Source: Myxococcales bacterium | Lineage (GTDB): Bacteria > Myxococcota_A > SURF-8 | Length of the DNA: 62,132 nt | Direction of reading: 5' to 3' | Assembly (NCBI GenBank): GCA_003598065.1 | Contig: QZKR01000058.1 | Location: 1 to 62,132, forward strand | Shown here: one piece after another, positions 42,476-50,422 of the stretch | How the letters are laid out: each line of letters begins with the position of its first letter | How positions within the stretch are numbered: the stretch's first letter is position 1 | Made by a program: the position numbers and the translations under genes | Notes under the pieces: generated by a model | Told to the model about the DNA's origin: nothing | Seen by the model: the letters and a program-made list of their open reading frames with translations, nothing else | The model's database searches: none

Positions 42476-43405
42476 TTATTCGGACAGAATGCGTGCGACG
42501 ATCGGCGAGGGATCGCGTTGTTGCGGCTCCAGGTCGTCGGAACTGTAAACGCTGTCGAGATCGCGCACGCCGACGCAGATCGGCCCCAGCGAACAGGATC
42601 GGCATTTGAGCGCTTTGGCGAAGAACCAGAGGTTTGTCGGCAGCGAACCGCGCTCGTCGAGAAATTCCACCGTCCGCGCTTCTCCCTTGACCAGCGCCCG
42701 CGTTTCCGTGGCCGCGAAGGCGTAGTCGCCAAGCAGGCAGGGCGGATAGAGATCGATGCGGAACGTCCGGCCGCTTTCGTCGAGGAAGCGCATCGCCGCC
42801 AGCAGCGAAGCCTGACAGTCTTTGAGACGCGGAATCACGTCGGGATGCTCGGCGACGCGGTTCTGGCGCGGATCGAGAAAGTTGTAGCTGAAGTGCCGCA
42901 CCCGCGGGAAACGCTCGACGATCCAGCGGGCGGTGTCGGCGAGGTGGTCGGCGTTGTGGCGGCAGATCGTCTGGTTGATGTCGATGCGCAGCGGCAGGCT
43001 CCGCGCGCGATGCAGGGTGCGGATGAGATTGGCCAGCGAGTCGCGATTGCCCGTGAGCAAAGCCTGCAGCCGGGGCTTATGGGTGTGGATCGAGAGGTGC
43101 AGGTGGCGCAGCCCCGCGTCGAGCAAGGAGTCGAGATAGGCGGGGTCCGCCGTGCGTTGGCCGTTGGTGATGATCCGGCAGGCCAGGCCCGTCGCGTTTG
43201 CGTAGCGGATCAGATCGGGCAAGGGTTCGTACAGCGTCGGTTCGCCTCCGGTGAGGATGACGCCGTCGTAACCATCCCGCTTGAATTTGTCCGCCAGCGC
43301 CCTGGCGTCGTCGAAGGACAATTCGCGGTCGTTTTCCGGGTTCGAGCAGAACCGGCAATGCTGGTTGCACGTCCGAACGACCTGGATGTAGCCGAGGCGA
43401 GCCAT
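42476..43405 (-). CDS. Radical SAM protein with C-terminal CxxC cluster
   Basis: A 309-residue radical SAM enzyme. The [4Fe-4S] motif is Cys13-x3-Cys17-x2-Cys20 (CNQHCRFC); GGEP and the TIM-barrel strands follow. A C-terminal KCRSCSLGPICVGV segment could bind a second cluster, as in short SPASM/Twitch domains, which act on peptides or proteins. No precursor peptide or partner enzyme is evident next to it; the upstream neighbour is divergent. The ATG at 43405 has AGGGA upstream. The substrate is unknown. Confidence 0.85.
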   Translation of the reverse strand: MARLGYIQVVRTCNQHCRFCSNPENDRELSFDDARALADKFKRDGYDGVILTGGEPTLYEPLPDLIRYANATGLACRIITNGQRTADPAYLDSLLDAGLRHLHLSIHTHKPRLQALLTGNRDSLANLIRTLHRARSLPLRIDINQTICRHNADHLADTARWIVERFPRVRHFSYNFLDPRQNRVAEHPDVIPRLKDCQASLLAAMRFLDESGRTFRIDLYPPCLLGDYAFAATETRALVKGEARTVEFLDERGSLPTNLWFFAKALKCRSCSLGPICVGVRDLDSVYSSDDLEPQQRDPSPIVARILSE

Positions 43406-43592
43406 CCGTGAAAATTCCCTTCAATACCTGTCGGAGTTCAGTCTAGCGGCGCGGCTCGCATTGCGGCAAGGCAAATCGTCAAGGAAGGGTCGGTACGACC
43501 CCCTCCCGGCGGCGTTGACTTTCAGCTCCGATTCAGGCAATCAACATACACAATCAGAAGTTGGCGTTCCGGCAACCGCAGGGAGGAGCAAA

Positions 43593-44441
43593 ATGAAACG
43601 AAGCTGGATGTTGTGGATTATCGCGGCGGCGTGGCTCGGCATGGTGGGGGCGGCGGCGGCGCAGGATGGGACGAAGGAAGAAACGGCAGCCTCGGTGGCT
43701 TCCGCCTGCGGCGGAAACCCTGCCGCTTGCCCTCATCATCGGCCGGTCCCCGGCGGCGACTGCCCCTGCAAGGCGAGCGGAACGGCGGCTTGTCCTCATC
43801 ATGCGGCGAAGCAAACCGATTGCCCATACGCCAAGGCGAACGCCGACAAGACTTGCTCTTGCAAAGCCGGCGGGGCCGCCGACTGCCCGCGCGCGAAATC
43901 GGGAGATTGCCCGCATGCCAAGGACGGCGCGTGCGGTTGCCCCATGCATGCTCAGGCGGAGCAGGGCAAAGCCGGACCTGCGCCCGCCAAACAAGGGCTG
44001 GGCTCCGACGGCGCGTTGCGGATCGCTCCCGAGGACCGTTGCCCCGTTTGCGCCATGCCGGCGCACGAGCACGCCAAGTTCGCCGCCGCGATTGAATTGA
44101 CGAACGGCGCGACCTATTATTTCTGCGCCACGGGCTGCATGATCCGCGCCTGGCTGCATCCCGACCGTTATCTAGGCCATCCGAAAACGGACCTCAAGCG
44201 CGCCGTCGTTCAGGATTACATGACCGGCGAACTCACCGACGCCGTGCAGGCGACCTGGGTGGCCGGGTCGGACGTCGTTGGCCCAATGGGCCCGGCGCTC
44301 GTGCCTCTGAAGAATGCCGCCGACGTGGAGACGTTCGAGAAACGTCACGGCGGCAAGGCGACTTTCACCCTCTCGGAAATGGACGACGCCAAGTGGGAGG
44401 CGATCACCGGAAAGAAGGCGGTCCCGGAAACCGCTCCGTAA
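43593..44441 (+). CDS. NosL-like copper-binding protein with Cys/His-rich N-terminal extension
   Basis: A 282-residue exported protein (signal peptide to GAAAAQDG). Residues about 35-125 are a Cys/His-rich region with repeated CPHH, CPC, CPYAK and CPMH motifs, likely a metal buffer. The C-terminal domain from about residue 145 (DRCPVCAMPAHEHAKFAAAI, then YYFCATGCMIRAWLHP) resembles NosL, the Cu(I)-binding accessory protein of nitrous oxide reductase. No nosZ is present in the window. GGGAGGAG precedes the ATG at 43593. It heads a run of five overlapping genes encoding an ABC system, which suggests copper handling in the envelope (inference). Confidence 0.75.
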   Translation: MKRSWMLWIIAAAWLGMVGAAAAQDGTKEETAASVASACGGNPAACPHHRPVPGGDCPCKASGTAACPHHAAKQTDCPYAKANADKTCSCKAGGAADCPRAKSGDCPHAKDGACGCPMHAQAEQGKAGPAPAKQGLGSDGALRIAPEDRCPVCAMPAHEHAKFAAAIELTNGATYYFCATGCMIRAWLHPDRYLGHPKTDLKRAVVQDYMTGELTDAVQATWVAGSDVVGPMGPALVPLKNAADVETFEKRHGGKATFTLSEMDDAKWEAITGKKAVPETAP

Positions 44442-44737
44442 CGGAAGAGGCTCAACGGTTCAACTTCGCGTTACGGGCGGCGGCCGTACTGTGGCTGGCG
44501 GCGGGAATGCTATTTGCCGCCGTCGCCGGGCAAGCGGCGTGGCGGGCGATCATACCCGCCCGGCCTGAAACCGCCGGCATGATGGCGGAAGCGGCGCTGA
44601 CGCAGGTCGCGCTCTGGCCTTCCGGTCATCCCGCCCGTGCGCCCGAACTGGTCCGCCCGGCGATCGATTTGCGTTTTATCCCCGGTCTGCCTGGCGAGGC
44701 GCTTCCGCTCCACTTCGGAAAGGAAGGCGAGCCGTGA
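44393..44737 (+). CDS. Small single-pass membrane protein of the NosL/ABC cluster
   Basis: A frame of up to 114 residues with one hydrophobic segment (AAAVLWLAAGMLFAAVAGQAAW) and a roughly 55-residue tail ending in FGKEGEP. Its start is uncertain: the GTG at 44393 overlaps the NosL-like gene by 49 bp and has no good ribosome site; the next standard candidate, ATG 44507, would cut the membrane segment. It overlaps the following permease by GTGA. It is retained because the cluster is tightly packed and the frame is open throughout the gap. No family is recognised. Confidence 0.5.
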   Translation: MGGDHRKEGGPGNRSVTEEAQRFNFALRAAAVLWLAAGMLFAAVAGQAAWRAIIPARPETAGMMAEAALTQVALWPSGHPARAPELVRPAIDLRFIPGLPGEALPLHFGKEGEP

Positions 44738-45894
44738 GCCGCGCCCGCCTCGGCGCGCTTGCCGCCTGGTCAGCGCGCGATCTATGGCGCCGGCCGGGGG
44801 AAACGTTTCTGATTTTTATCGTACTGATTCTCGTGACGTTTACGGCCGCCCTGCCGCCGCTTCTGTTTCAGGCGCTGAGCGATACGGCGCAAGCGCTCCT
44901 GGATGCCGGCCCCTCGCTCGTGGTGCGGCGGATCGGCCCGGCGGGCTGGATGCCGATGCCCGAAGCGGAAGGCGTCGCGGCGGCGCGGTCGGTGCGCGGC
45001 GCGACGGAGGTCCGGCCGCGCATTTGGGGCGTGGCGGCAAGCCTGCAAGGACCGCTGACGGCGGTCGCTCTGGATGAAAAATCGGCCGCTGCGCTGGCGA
45101 CTCGAAGCGGGCAGGCGATGCTTGCCGCCGGACAGGCGATCGTCGGGCCGGGAATCGACGCCGCGCCCGGCGGGCGGCTGGAACTTGCCGCCGCAACGCG
45201 TCGCGAGTTTACCGTGACGGCGAAACTCGACGTGTCGGACTCCATGGCGGCCCACGATCTTGTTTTTCTTCGACCGGAGGAAGCGCGGGTCCTTTTAGGT
45301 TTGGAGGAAGGGCAGGCGAGCGATCTCGCCGTGAACGTGTTTCACGACGAGGAGGAAACGGCGATTCAGCCCGATCTGGAGGCTGCTTTCCCGTTTCCCG
45401 TGCGGATTGCGGCACGGCGCGATGCGGCGGGCGAACTGAAGGCGCGCCTGGCGCGGGACGGCGGGTTGTGGATGCTGGCGCTCGTTCCCGCCGCCTTGGC
45501 GCTGGCGCTGCTTGCGCTTACGGCCGGCCGAGGTCGGCATGAAGGACGGCGCGAAGCCGCTCTGCTCAAAGCCTTCGGCTGGACCCACGGCGACCTCGTG
45601 CGCCTGGAACTGCTCCGCGCTCTGACGCCGGCCGCGCCGGCGGTGCTTCTGGGACTGGCCTCCGCCTATTTGCTGATCGTCTGGCCGGGCGTCTCCTGGC
45701 CGGCGGAACTGCTTTTTAATTGGATGTCGCTGCCGCCTCGCCTGGACCTGCAACCGGCAAACTCCCTGCTCGTCTTCGGCAGCGTCGGAGCCGGCGTGCT
45801 TTCGCCGTGGCTGGCGGCGACGCTGTGGCGCGCGGCGAAGCTTGCCGCCGCCGATCCCGCCGATTGGCTCGCCGACGAAGGGGGCCTGGCATGA
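44734..45894 (+). CDS. FtsX/MacB-type ABC transporter permease
   Basis: A 386-residue permease with the MacB/FtsX layout: one helix near residues 25-45, a ~200-residue periplasmic domain, then three helices (near 250, 300 and 345), including the conserved EAALLKAFGWTHGDLVRLE coupling region. Such permeases act in lipoprotein or small-molecule extrusion, or mechanotransmission, rather than import. Its ATPase is encoded next, overlapping by ATGA. GTG start at 44734, coupled to the previous gene. Placement behind a NosL-like protein recalls the NosDFYL arrangement, although this permease is of the FtsX rather than NosY type. Confidence 0.82.
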   Translation: MSRARLGALAAWSARDLWRRPGETFLIFIVLILVTFTAALPPLLFQALSDTAQALLDAGPSLVVRRIGPAGWMPMPEAEGVAAARSVRGATEVRPRIWGVAASLQGPLTAVALDEKSAAALATRSGQAMLAAGQAIVGPGIDAAPGGRLELAAATRREFTVTAKLDVSDSMAAHDLVFLRPEEARVLLGLEEGQASDLAVNVFHDEEETAIQPDLEAAFPFPVRIAARRDAAGELKARLARDGGLWMLALVPAALALALLALTAGRGRHEGRREAALLKAFGWTHGDLVRLELLRALTPAAPAVLLGLASAYLLIVWPGVSWPAELLFNWMSLPPRLDLQPANSLLVFGSVGAGVLSPWLAATLWRAAKLAAADPADWLADEGGLA

Positions 45895-46574
45895 GCGGCC
45901 TGGCGATCGAATGCCGCGGCGTCGTTTTCGAGCGACGCCGGCCCGATGGCGTTGTTCGCCGCGTTTTGGACGGAATCGAGGCGGTTTTTCCGCCCGGCCG
46001 CGTCGCCGCGATCGAGGGTCCGACCGGTGCGGGCAAGAGTACGCTGCTTTCGCTGTTGGCGCTTTTGGCGCGTCCGGCGGCGGGCGAGGTGCGCGTCGAA
46101 GCAGAAGCCGCTTCGCGTCTGCTCGCGCCGCATCGCGACGCCTTGCGCCAGCGCTTCGGTCTGCTGTTTCAGTCGCCGCGCCTCTTCGGCGATCTCACCG
46201 CCCTGGAGAATATCGTCGCCCCGTTGATCCCTCGCGGGCTCTCGCTGCCTGAATCCTTAAAGCTGGCGCGAGAAGCGCTGCGGGAGGCGGGCATTGAATC
46301 CCTCGCCGCCCGCTCGGCGGCGGAACTCTCCGGCGGGGAGCGCCAACGCGTCGCCCTGGCGCGAGCGAGCGCCGGAGATCCGGAAGCGCTGTTGCTCGAC
46401 GAGCCTACCGCCTATCAAGATGTAGAGGGCGTGCGGATCGTCTCCGAAATCGTGTCCCGCGCCAGGAATCGGGGGGCGACGGTCGTGCTGGCCACTCACG
46501 ATCCGCGCGCCGTGGAGAGTTGCGCGCCGGACGACGTTTACTTTCTCGCCTCCGGCCGGCTGAAACGGCGATGA
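45891..46574 (+). CDS. LolD/MacB-type ABC transporter ATPase
   Basis: A 227-residue ATPase: Walker A GPTGAGKST, Q-loop LLFQSPRLFG, signature LSGGERQR, Walker B ALLLDEP and switch His in LATHDPRAV. The size and the lack of a regulatory domain fit the LolD/MacB/FtsE family, as expected for an FtsX-like permease partner. It overlaps the genes on both sides by four bases, so all three should be made in fixed proportion. The frame extends upstream to 45720 only as a shadow over the permease. Confidence 0.88.
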   Translation: MSGLAIECRGVVFERRRPDGVVRRVLDGIEAVFPPGRVAAIEGPTGAGKSTLLSLLALLARPAAGEVRVEAEAASRLLAPHRDALRQRFGLLFQSPRLFGDLTALENIVAPLIPRGLSLPESLKLAREALREAGIESLAARSAAELSGGERQRVALARASAGDPEALLLDEPTAYQDVEGVRIVSEIVSRARNRGATVVLATHDPRAVESCAPDDVYFLASGRLKRR

Positions 46575-47605
46575 TCCGCCATCCCCTGCTCGCCGCCGTC
46601 CTTGCGCTGGATCTGGTCGGCCTGCTTTTGCTGGCGGCGGCCGGTTATGCGGCGATCCGCGCCCTTCTCGATTGGAACCCCGCTTCCTCCGACCGCGCGC
46701 AGTTGCGGCGCGAACGCGAGGCGGAGTATTCCTCCCTCCTCGCCCGCGGCGGTTTCTGGGGGCTGGCGCTCGGCGGGGCGCTGTTCGTCCTCGCCGTGGC
46801 GCTGGCGCTGCCCGGGCTTGTGCCGGGCGCGATGTGCGGCGTGGGCGTGATGGAGGCGATGGGAGGAGCGGGGCAACGCGCGCTCGCCGTTCGCGGTCTG
46901 GCCCTCTTGGCGCTGTGGGTCTGGCGCGTGCTGGACGGCCTGAATCGTCGCTCGCCGCGCGGCGCGCTCTCCACCGCTTCCCTACGGTTTTTGCTTGTCG
47001 CGCTCGCCCCGGCTTTTCTGGCCGTCTACGACACCATCCTCGCCGTCGTCCGCCTGGACGTGCATGCGCCAGTTTCCTGTTGCACGGCCCTCTATGATCG
47101 GCTGCGCACCGCCACGCCGGGAGTCCTCGGAGGAACTTCGAACGATACGGGGGTATTGTTCGCCTGGATCGTCATCGGCGCGACGGCGTTGGCGGTCGCG
47201 GTGATTTTTTCGTTGCGCCCGCCGAAACGCCTCGCCTGGCCTTCTCTCGCTCTCGCAGCGACAATGGGGGCGTGGTCCTGGCTATCGCTGATCGCCGTGC
47301 AGCGGATTTTCGCTTCCTACCATTACGGCGTCCTGTCGCATCATTGCCCGTGGTGCCTGTTTCTTCCCGAGCATTATCTGATCGGCGTTTGGCTTTGGGG
47401 CGCGCTCGTTGTCGGTGTGTTGGAAAGCGTCGCCCTGATTGCGGCGGGACGGTCGGCCGACATGCAACCGGAACTTCGAGAAGCCGCCGCAGAGCGATTT
47501 CGCCGCGCCGCGCGCCACGTCGCCATGGCCGTATTGTTTTTCTCGCTTCTCGCCGCCGCGCCGGCCGTCGTCTGGCGCATCCGGTTCGGGATGTGGATGG
47601 AATAA
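46571..47605 (+). CDS. Polytopic membrane protein with CPWC motif, end of the NosL/ABC cluster
   Basis: A 344-residue membrane protein with about seven hydrophobic segments. Two features suggest thiol or metal chemistry: a CC pair in a predicted loop (PVSCCTALYD) and the motif SHHCPWCLFLPEHY with Cys259/Cys262 preceded by two His. The HHCPWC motif could be a thioredoxin-like redox pair or a copper-relay site. No family is recognised. ATG 46571 overlaps the ATPase stop by ATGA. Being last in the coupled run, it probably works with the NosL-like protein and the ABC exporter. Confidence 0.7.
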   Translation: MIRHPLLAAVLALDLVGLLLLAAAGYAAIRALLDWNPASSDRAQLRREREAEYSSLLARGGFWGLALGGALFVLAVALALPGLVPGAMCGVGVMEAMGGAGQRALAVRGLALLALWVWRVLDGLNRRSPRGALSTASLRFLLVALAPAFLAVYDTILAVVRLDVHAPVSCCTALYDRLRTATPGVLGGTSNDTGVLFAWIVIGATALAVAVIFSLRPPKRLAWPSLALAATMGAWSWLSLIAVQRIFASYHYGVLSHHCPWCLFLPEHYLIGVWLWGALVVGVLESVALIAAGRSADMQPELREAAAERFRRAARHVAMAVLFFSLLAAAPAVVWRIRFGMWME

Positions 47606-47621
47606 GATTGAAGCTCTCGCC

Positions 47622-48965
47622 TCAGTACGTGAGGCCGATGGTCAAGGTGTAGGCCACGACGAGCGACTTTTCCTTTTTTACGCGCGCGCCGACCTCGTTG
47701 ATTTGCGTGTGGTAGCCGTCGGACGGCAGCGGGCGCAGCGTGTAGGAGTCCACCGATTCCGGAAGGGAAAGGAAGTGCTCGGTGCGATGGCCGACGGCGC
47801 ACTCGGCCTTGAGCAGCAGATAATGGTAGATGGTGGCGTAGAAGCCGACCAGACCCTCGATATAGGCGTAACGTCCTTCGGTCGGCAGTTCATAGGCGGC
47901 GGCGCGTCCGCCGGGATAGTAGTAATAAACGTGCGGGGAAGTCGCCGAGCCGCGCGGATCGATCGGCCAGAAGGTGTTCGACGCGTCGTTGTCTTTGTCC
48001 TTGCGCCATGCCAGGGCGTCCGTGATCTCGTTGAAATTCTGCCCTTTGCCATATAGCGTAGTGCTCAGGCGCAGATCGAAGGCCACCTTCCATTCCGGTT
48101 CTTTCGTATTGCTCGGAATTTCTTCGTAGGCCACGATTTCCGTGCCGAGCAGGAAACCGCCCTCGTGGCGCGGATCGCCGATCAGGCCGCCCACGGCGAT
48201 CGGGGCCTTGTAGTGCATGCCGAAATAGGGATCGGCCACGCCGGCGCGTTTGCTGATCGCCGTGGCGAAGATGAAGCTGAACAGCTTTTCCCCCACGCCG
48301 ATGCCGCTGGCCGTGCCCTTCAGCAGGCTGGACGCGGCCGGGTCCATTTTCGGTTTCTGTTCCGGGCCGGTGGGAAGCTGCATATCGAGCGTCACCACCC
48401 ACGACGGCCACATTTCGTCGCGCTCCTCGGACAGCGGCGCGTAGGAGAAGCCGATCGTCATGTCGCCGAAGCCGCTGTGCACCGTCTTCCAGGAGGCGAA
48501 GCCGAAAACGCGGTCCGTGAGCAGGGACGGACCCGGCGTGAGTTCCGACCGGCTCTGCTGCGAGATGGGCGCCGTGGAGTATTCGCCGCCCCAGAACTTG
48601 TCCCGCCAGTGCCCGGACATGGAGCCGGTGTAAGTTTCGGAAACCGAGATCGGCATCTTGATGTGAAATTCCAGGTCGTGATACAGGCCGACCGCGCCGT
48701 TGACGATGATCTGGTTTTTGACGGCTTTGTAGGAAAACTCGTTCTGGTTGAGCATCATTTTTTCGAGCGACGACAGCGTATTGCGCTCGCGCGTAATCAT
48801 CGCCCATTCGAATTCCTGCTTGAAATCGACGCTCATCGTGAAATCGATGGGATCGTTCTTGCCGTTCGCCGCGTCCAGCACGTCGGTCAGTCGCGCCGCC
48901 TCCACGAGGGAGGGGCAGGCCAGAATCGCTACCAGGATGACAGATACGGCTCGGACGCGGATCAT
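47622..48965 (-). CDS. Predicted outer-membrane beta-barrel protein
   Basis: A 447-residue exported protein with signal peptide (VILVAILACPSLVEAA). The rest alternates short amphipathic strands (IGFSYAPLSEERDEMWPSWV, VAFDLRLSTTLYGKG) and ends in an aromatic C-terminal strand, LTIGLTY, the classic outer-membrane barrel signal. It resembles channel or transporter barrels of the MtaA/DUF3187 kind only loosely. GGAGG precedes the ATG at 48965. It is convergent with the NosL/ABC cluster, 16 bp apart, and 48 bp downstream of the Nudix gene on the same strand. No ligand can be assigned. Confidence 0.75.
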   Translation of the reverse strand: MIRVRAVSVILVAILACPSLVEAARLTDVLDAANGKNDPIDFTMSVDFKQEFEWAMITRERNTLSSLEKMMLNQNEFSYKAVKNQIIVNGAVGLYHDLEFHIKMPISVSETYTGSMSGHWRDKFWGGEYSTAPISQQSRSELTPGPSLLTDRVFGFASWKTVHSGFGDMTIGFSYAPLSEERDEMWPSWVVTLDMQLPTGPEQKPKMDPAASSLLKGTASGIGVGEKLFSFIFATAISKRAGVADPYFGMHYKAPIAVGGLIGDPRHEGGFLLGTEIVAYEEIPSNTKEPEWKVAFDLRLSTTLYGKGQNFNEITDALAWRKDKDNDASNTFWPIDPRGSATSPHVYYYYPGGRAAAYELPTEGRYAYIEGLVGFYATIYHYLLLKAECAVGHRTEHFLSLPESVDSYTLRPLPSDGYHTQINEVGARVKKEKSLVVAYTLTIGLTY

Positions 48966-49013
48966 CGGACATCCTCCGGATTTAACGCCCTCGGACGGCG
49001 CTCTCGACCGTCC

Positions 49014-49679
49014 TCAGGATTGGGCCTGCGCAGACAAGAAACGCGCCAAACGCTCCAGCGCGATTTCGGTTTTCGCGTCGCGGATCTCGCCGCGCCAGCA
49101 CATTCGCCGCGCCGTTTCGAGGGCCACGGCAAACGGTTCGATCATCTCTTCCATCACCGAGCCGTCGAGCTTGGGCGTCGTCCGCTGAGCCATGTCCACT
49201 TCGACGGCGCACACCCACAACTTTTCCGTGTAGACGCCGGGCGAGGAATAGAACGATGCGCCCAGAATCTGCACCGCGCTTTCCTCGGCCGGCAGCCCGG
49301 CTTCCTCCCTCAGTTCCTCGACGGCCCTTCTTTTCACGCCGATGTCGCCTTGCTCGCCCTTTTCCAGAACCCCGGCGATCATCTCCACCATGAACGGCGC
49401 CGGCTCCGGCTCTATCTCGCGAAATGTCAGCACGGGGCGGAAACTCATCAGGAGCATCACCCACGGTTCGCCGTTTTCGGTCCAGTAAGGCAGCACGCCG
49501 ACGGCGTCGTAACCCGTGTGCGACACAACGTCAAGCCGGTACGGACGGGAAAAGGTGCCGTCCTCGTAAGCATGCCGCACGGTGAGCCGCTCGATCCAGG
49601 CCACTTTGCCTTTGTCGCGCTCCGGATCGCTTGACGATTCCAAAAGTTCGATCTGCCTCAGATTTTTCCGCTCGGCCAA
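49014..49679 (-). CDS. Nudix hydrolase, ADP-ribose-pyrophosphatase-like
   Basis: A 221-residue Nudix protein. The box starts GVLEKGEQGD and ends AVEELREEAGL, so metal-binding glutamates are present, though the usual Arg before the first Glu is replaced. The fold around it (TGYDAVGVLPYW; SFYSSPGVYTEKLWV) matches ADP-ribose/sugar-nucleotide pyrophosphatases such as NudF. Likely activity is cleavage of ADP-ribose or NDP-sugars. The only reasonable start is a TTG at 49679, 5 bp after AGGAA and 11 bp after the previous stop; the open frame further upstream overlaps that gene. Rare start use suggests low expression. Confidence 0.85.
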   Translation of the reverse strand: MAERKNLRQIELLESSSDPERDKGKVAWIERLTVRHAYEDGTFSRPYRLDVVSHTGYDAVGVLPYWTENGEPWVMLLMSFRPVLTFREIEPEPAPFMVEMIAGVLEKGEQGDIGVKRRAVEELREEAGLPAEESAVQILGASFYSSPGVYTEKLWVCAVEVDMAQRTTPKLDGSVMEEMIEPFAVALETARRMCWRGEIRDAKTEIALERLARFLSAQAQS

Positions 49680-49690
49680 TGCGGTTCCTG

Positions 49691-50266
49691 CTACTTCTCT
49701 TCCGCTTCCAGGCGGCATTGCTGGTTCAACTGGGCTTGCAGGAAACTCGTGGCCGATTTGTTGCAACTGTCGGCCTGGCTGAACTCGCTCTCGAAATCCT
49801 TCGGCAAAGAGTCGCTTTGGGTTTCCACCTCGCAAAGCGACTCGCACTCCGCGAGATTCGCTGGATTGAAGACGCGGGTTTCTCTGGCTGAATCCGGAAC
49901 CTCGACGCCCTCCGGAATCGACGCCCGTCCGGCCGGCGTCGCTGCCGTCGGGGTGCAAACGTAGGTTGTCGATCCCAGGTTTCCGTCGATGCCCCCTTCC
50001 GCTTCCAGCGCGTCGGAAGCCTCCGATTCCCCATCGAAATCAATGTCGCCGTCGGTTACAACATCTGATTCCGTGTAGCTGAACACCTCGCGAACGGCGC
50101 AGCGGCCGAGATTGTCTTTTTTATCGACGGTGACGCAAACCCAGTTGCCGAAGCAGGTAAGCGTAGCCATTTTCGTGCAATAGTCCCGACAGGCTTGAGC
50201 ATCGCCGCCGCCGCAGGATGTTGCGCACAAGGCCACCGCCGCGAGGACCATAATGATCGGCTTCAT
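49691..50266 (-). CDS. Small lipoprotein, unknown function
   Basis: A 191-residue lipoprotein (lipobox ATSC) with eight to ten cysteines in an otherwise acidic sequence containing a D-G-D/D-G-E stretch. Nothing resembles a known enzyme domain. The ATG at 50266 follows AAGGGA. A perfect TATAAT lies on the minus strand at 50292-50287, but its -35 is poor. The Nudix gene follows 11 bp after the stop and is probably co-transcribed, which is the only hint to context. Confidence 0.65.
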   Translation of the reverse strand: MKPIIMVLAAVALCATSCGGGDAQACRDYCTKMATLTCFGNWVCVTVDKKDNLGRCAVREVFSYTESDVVTDGDIDFDGESEASDALEAEGGIDGNLGSTTYVCTPTAATPAGRASIPEGVEVPDSARETRVFNPANLAECESLCEVETQSDSLPKDFESEFSQADSCNKSATSFLQAQLNQQCRLEAEEK

Positions 50267-50422
50267 GAGTCCCTTGTTTTCCCTACAATTATACCGTTTG
50301 CGATCGACTTGACGTCCGTCACTCTACACGCGCCGAAAACCGAAGTCAAGCGCCCCGCCTGAGGGACAACCCCCGTCGTTACGGACGATTTTCCTTAACA
50401 GCTCCTGATTTGGCGACGAAGT

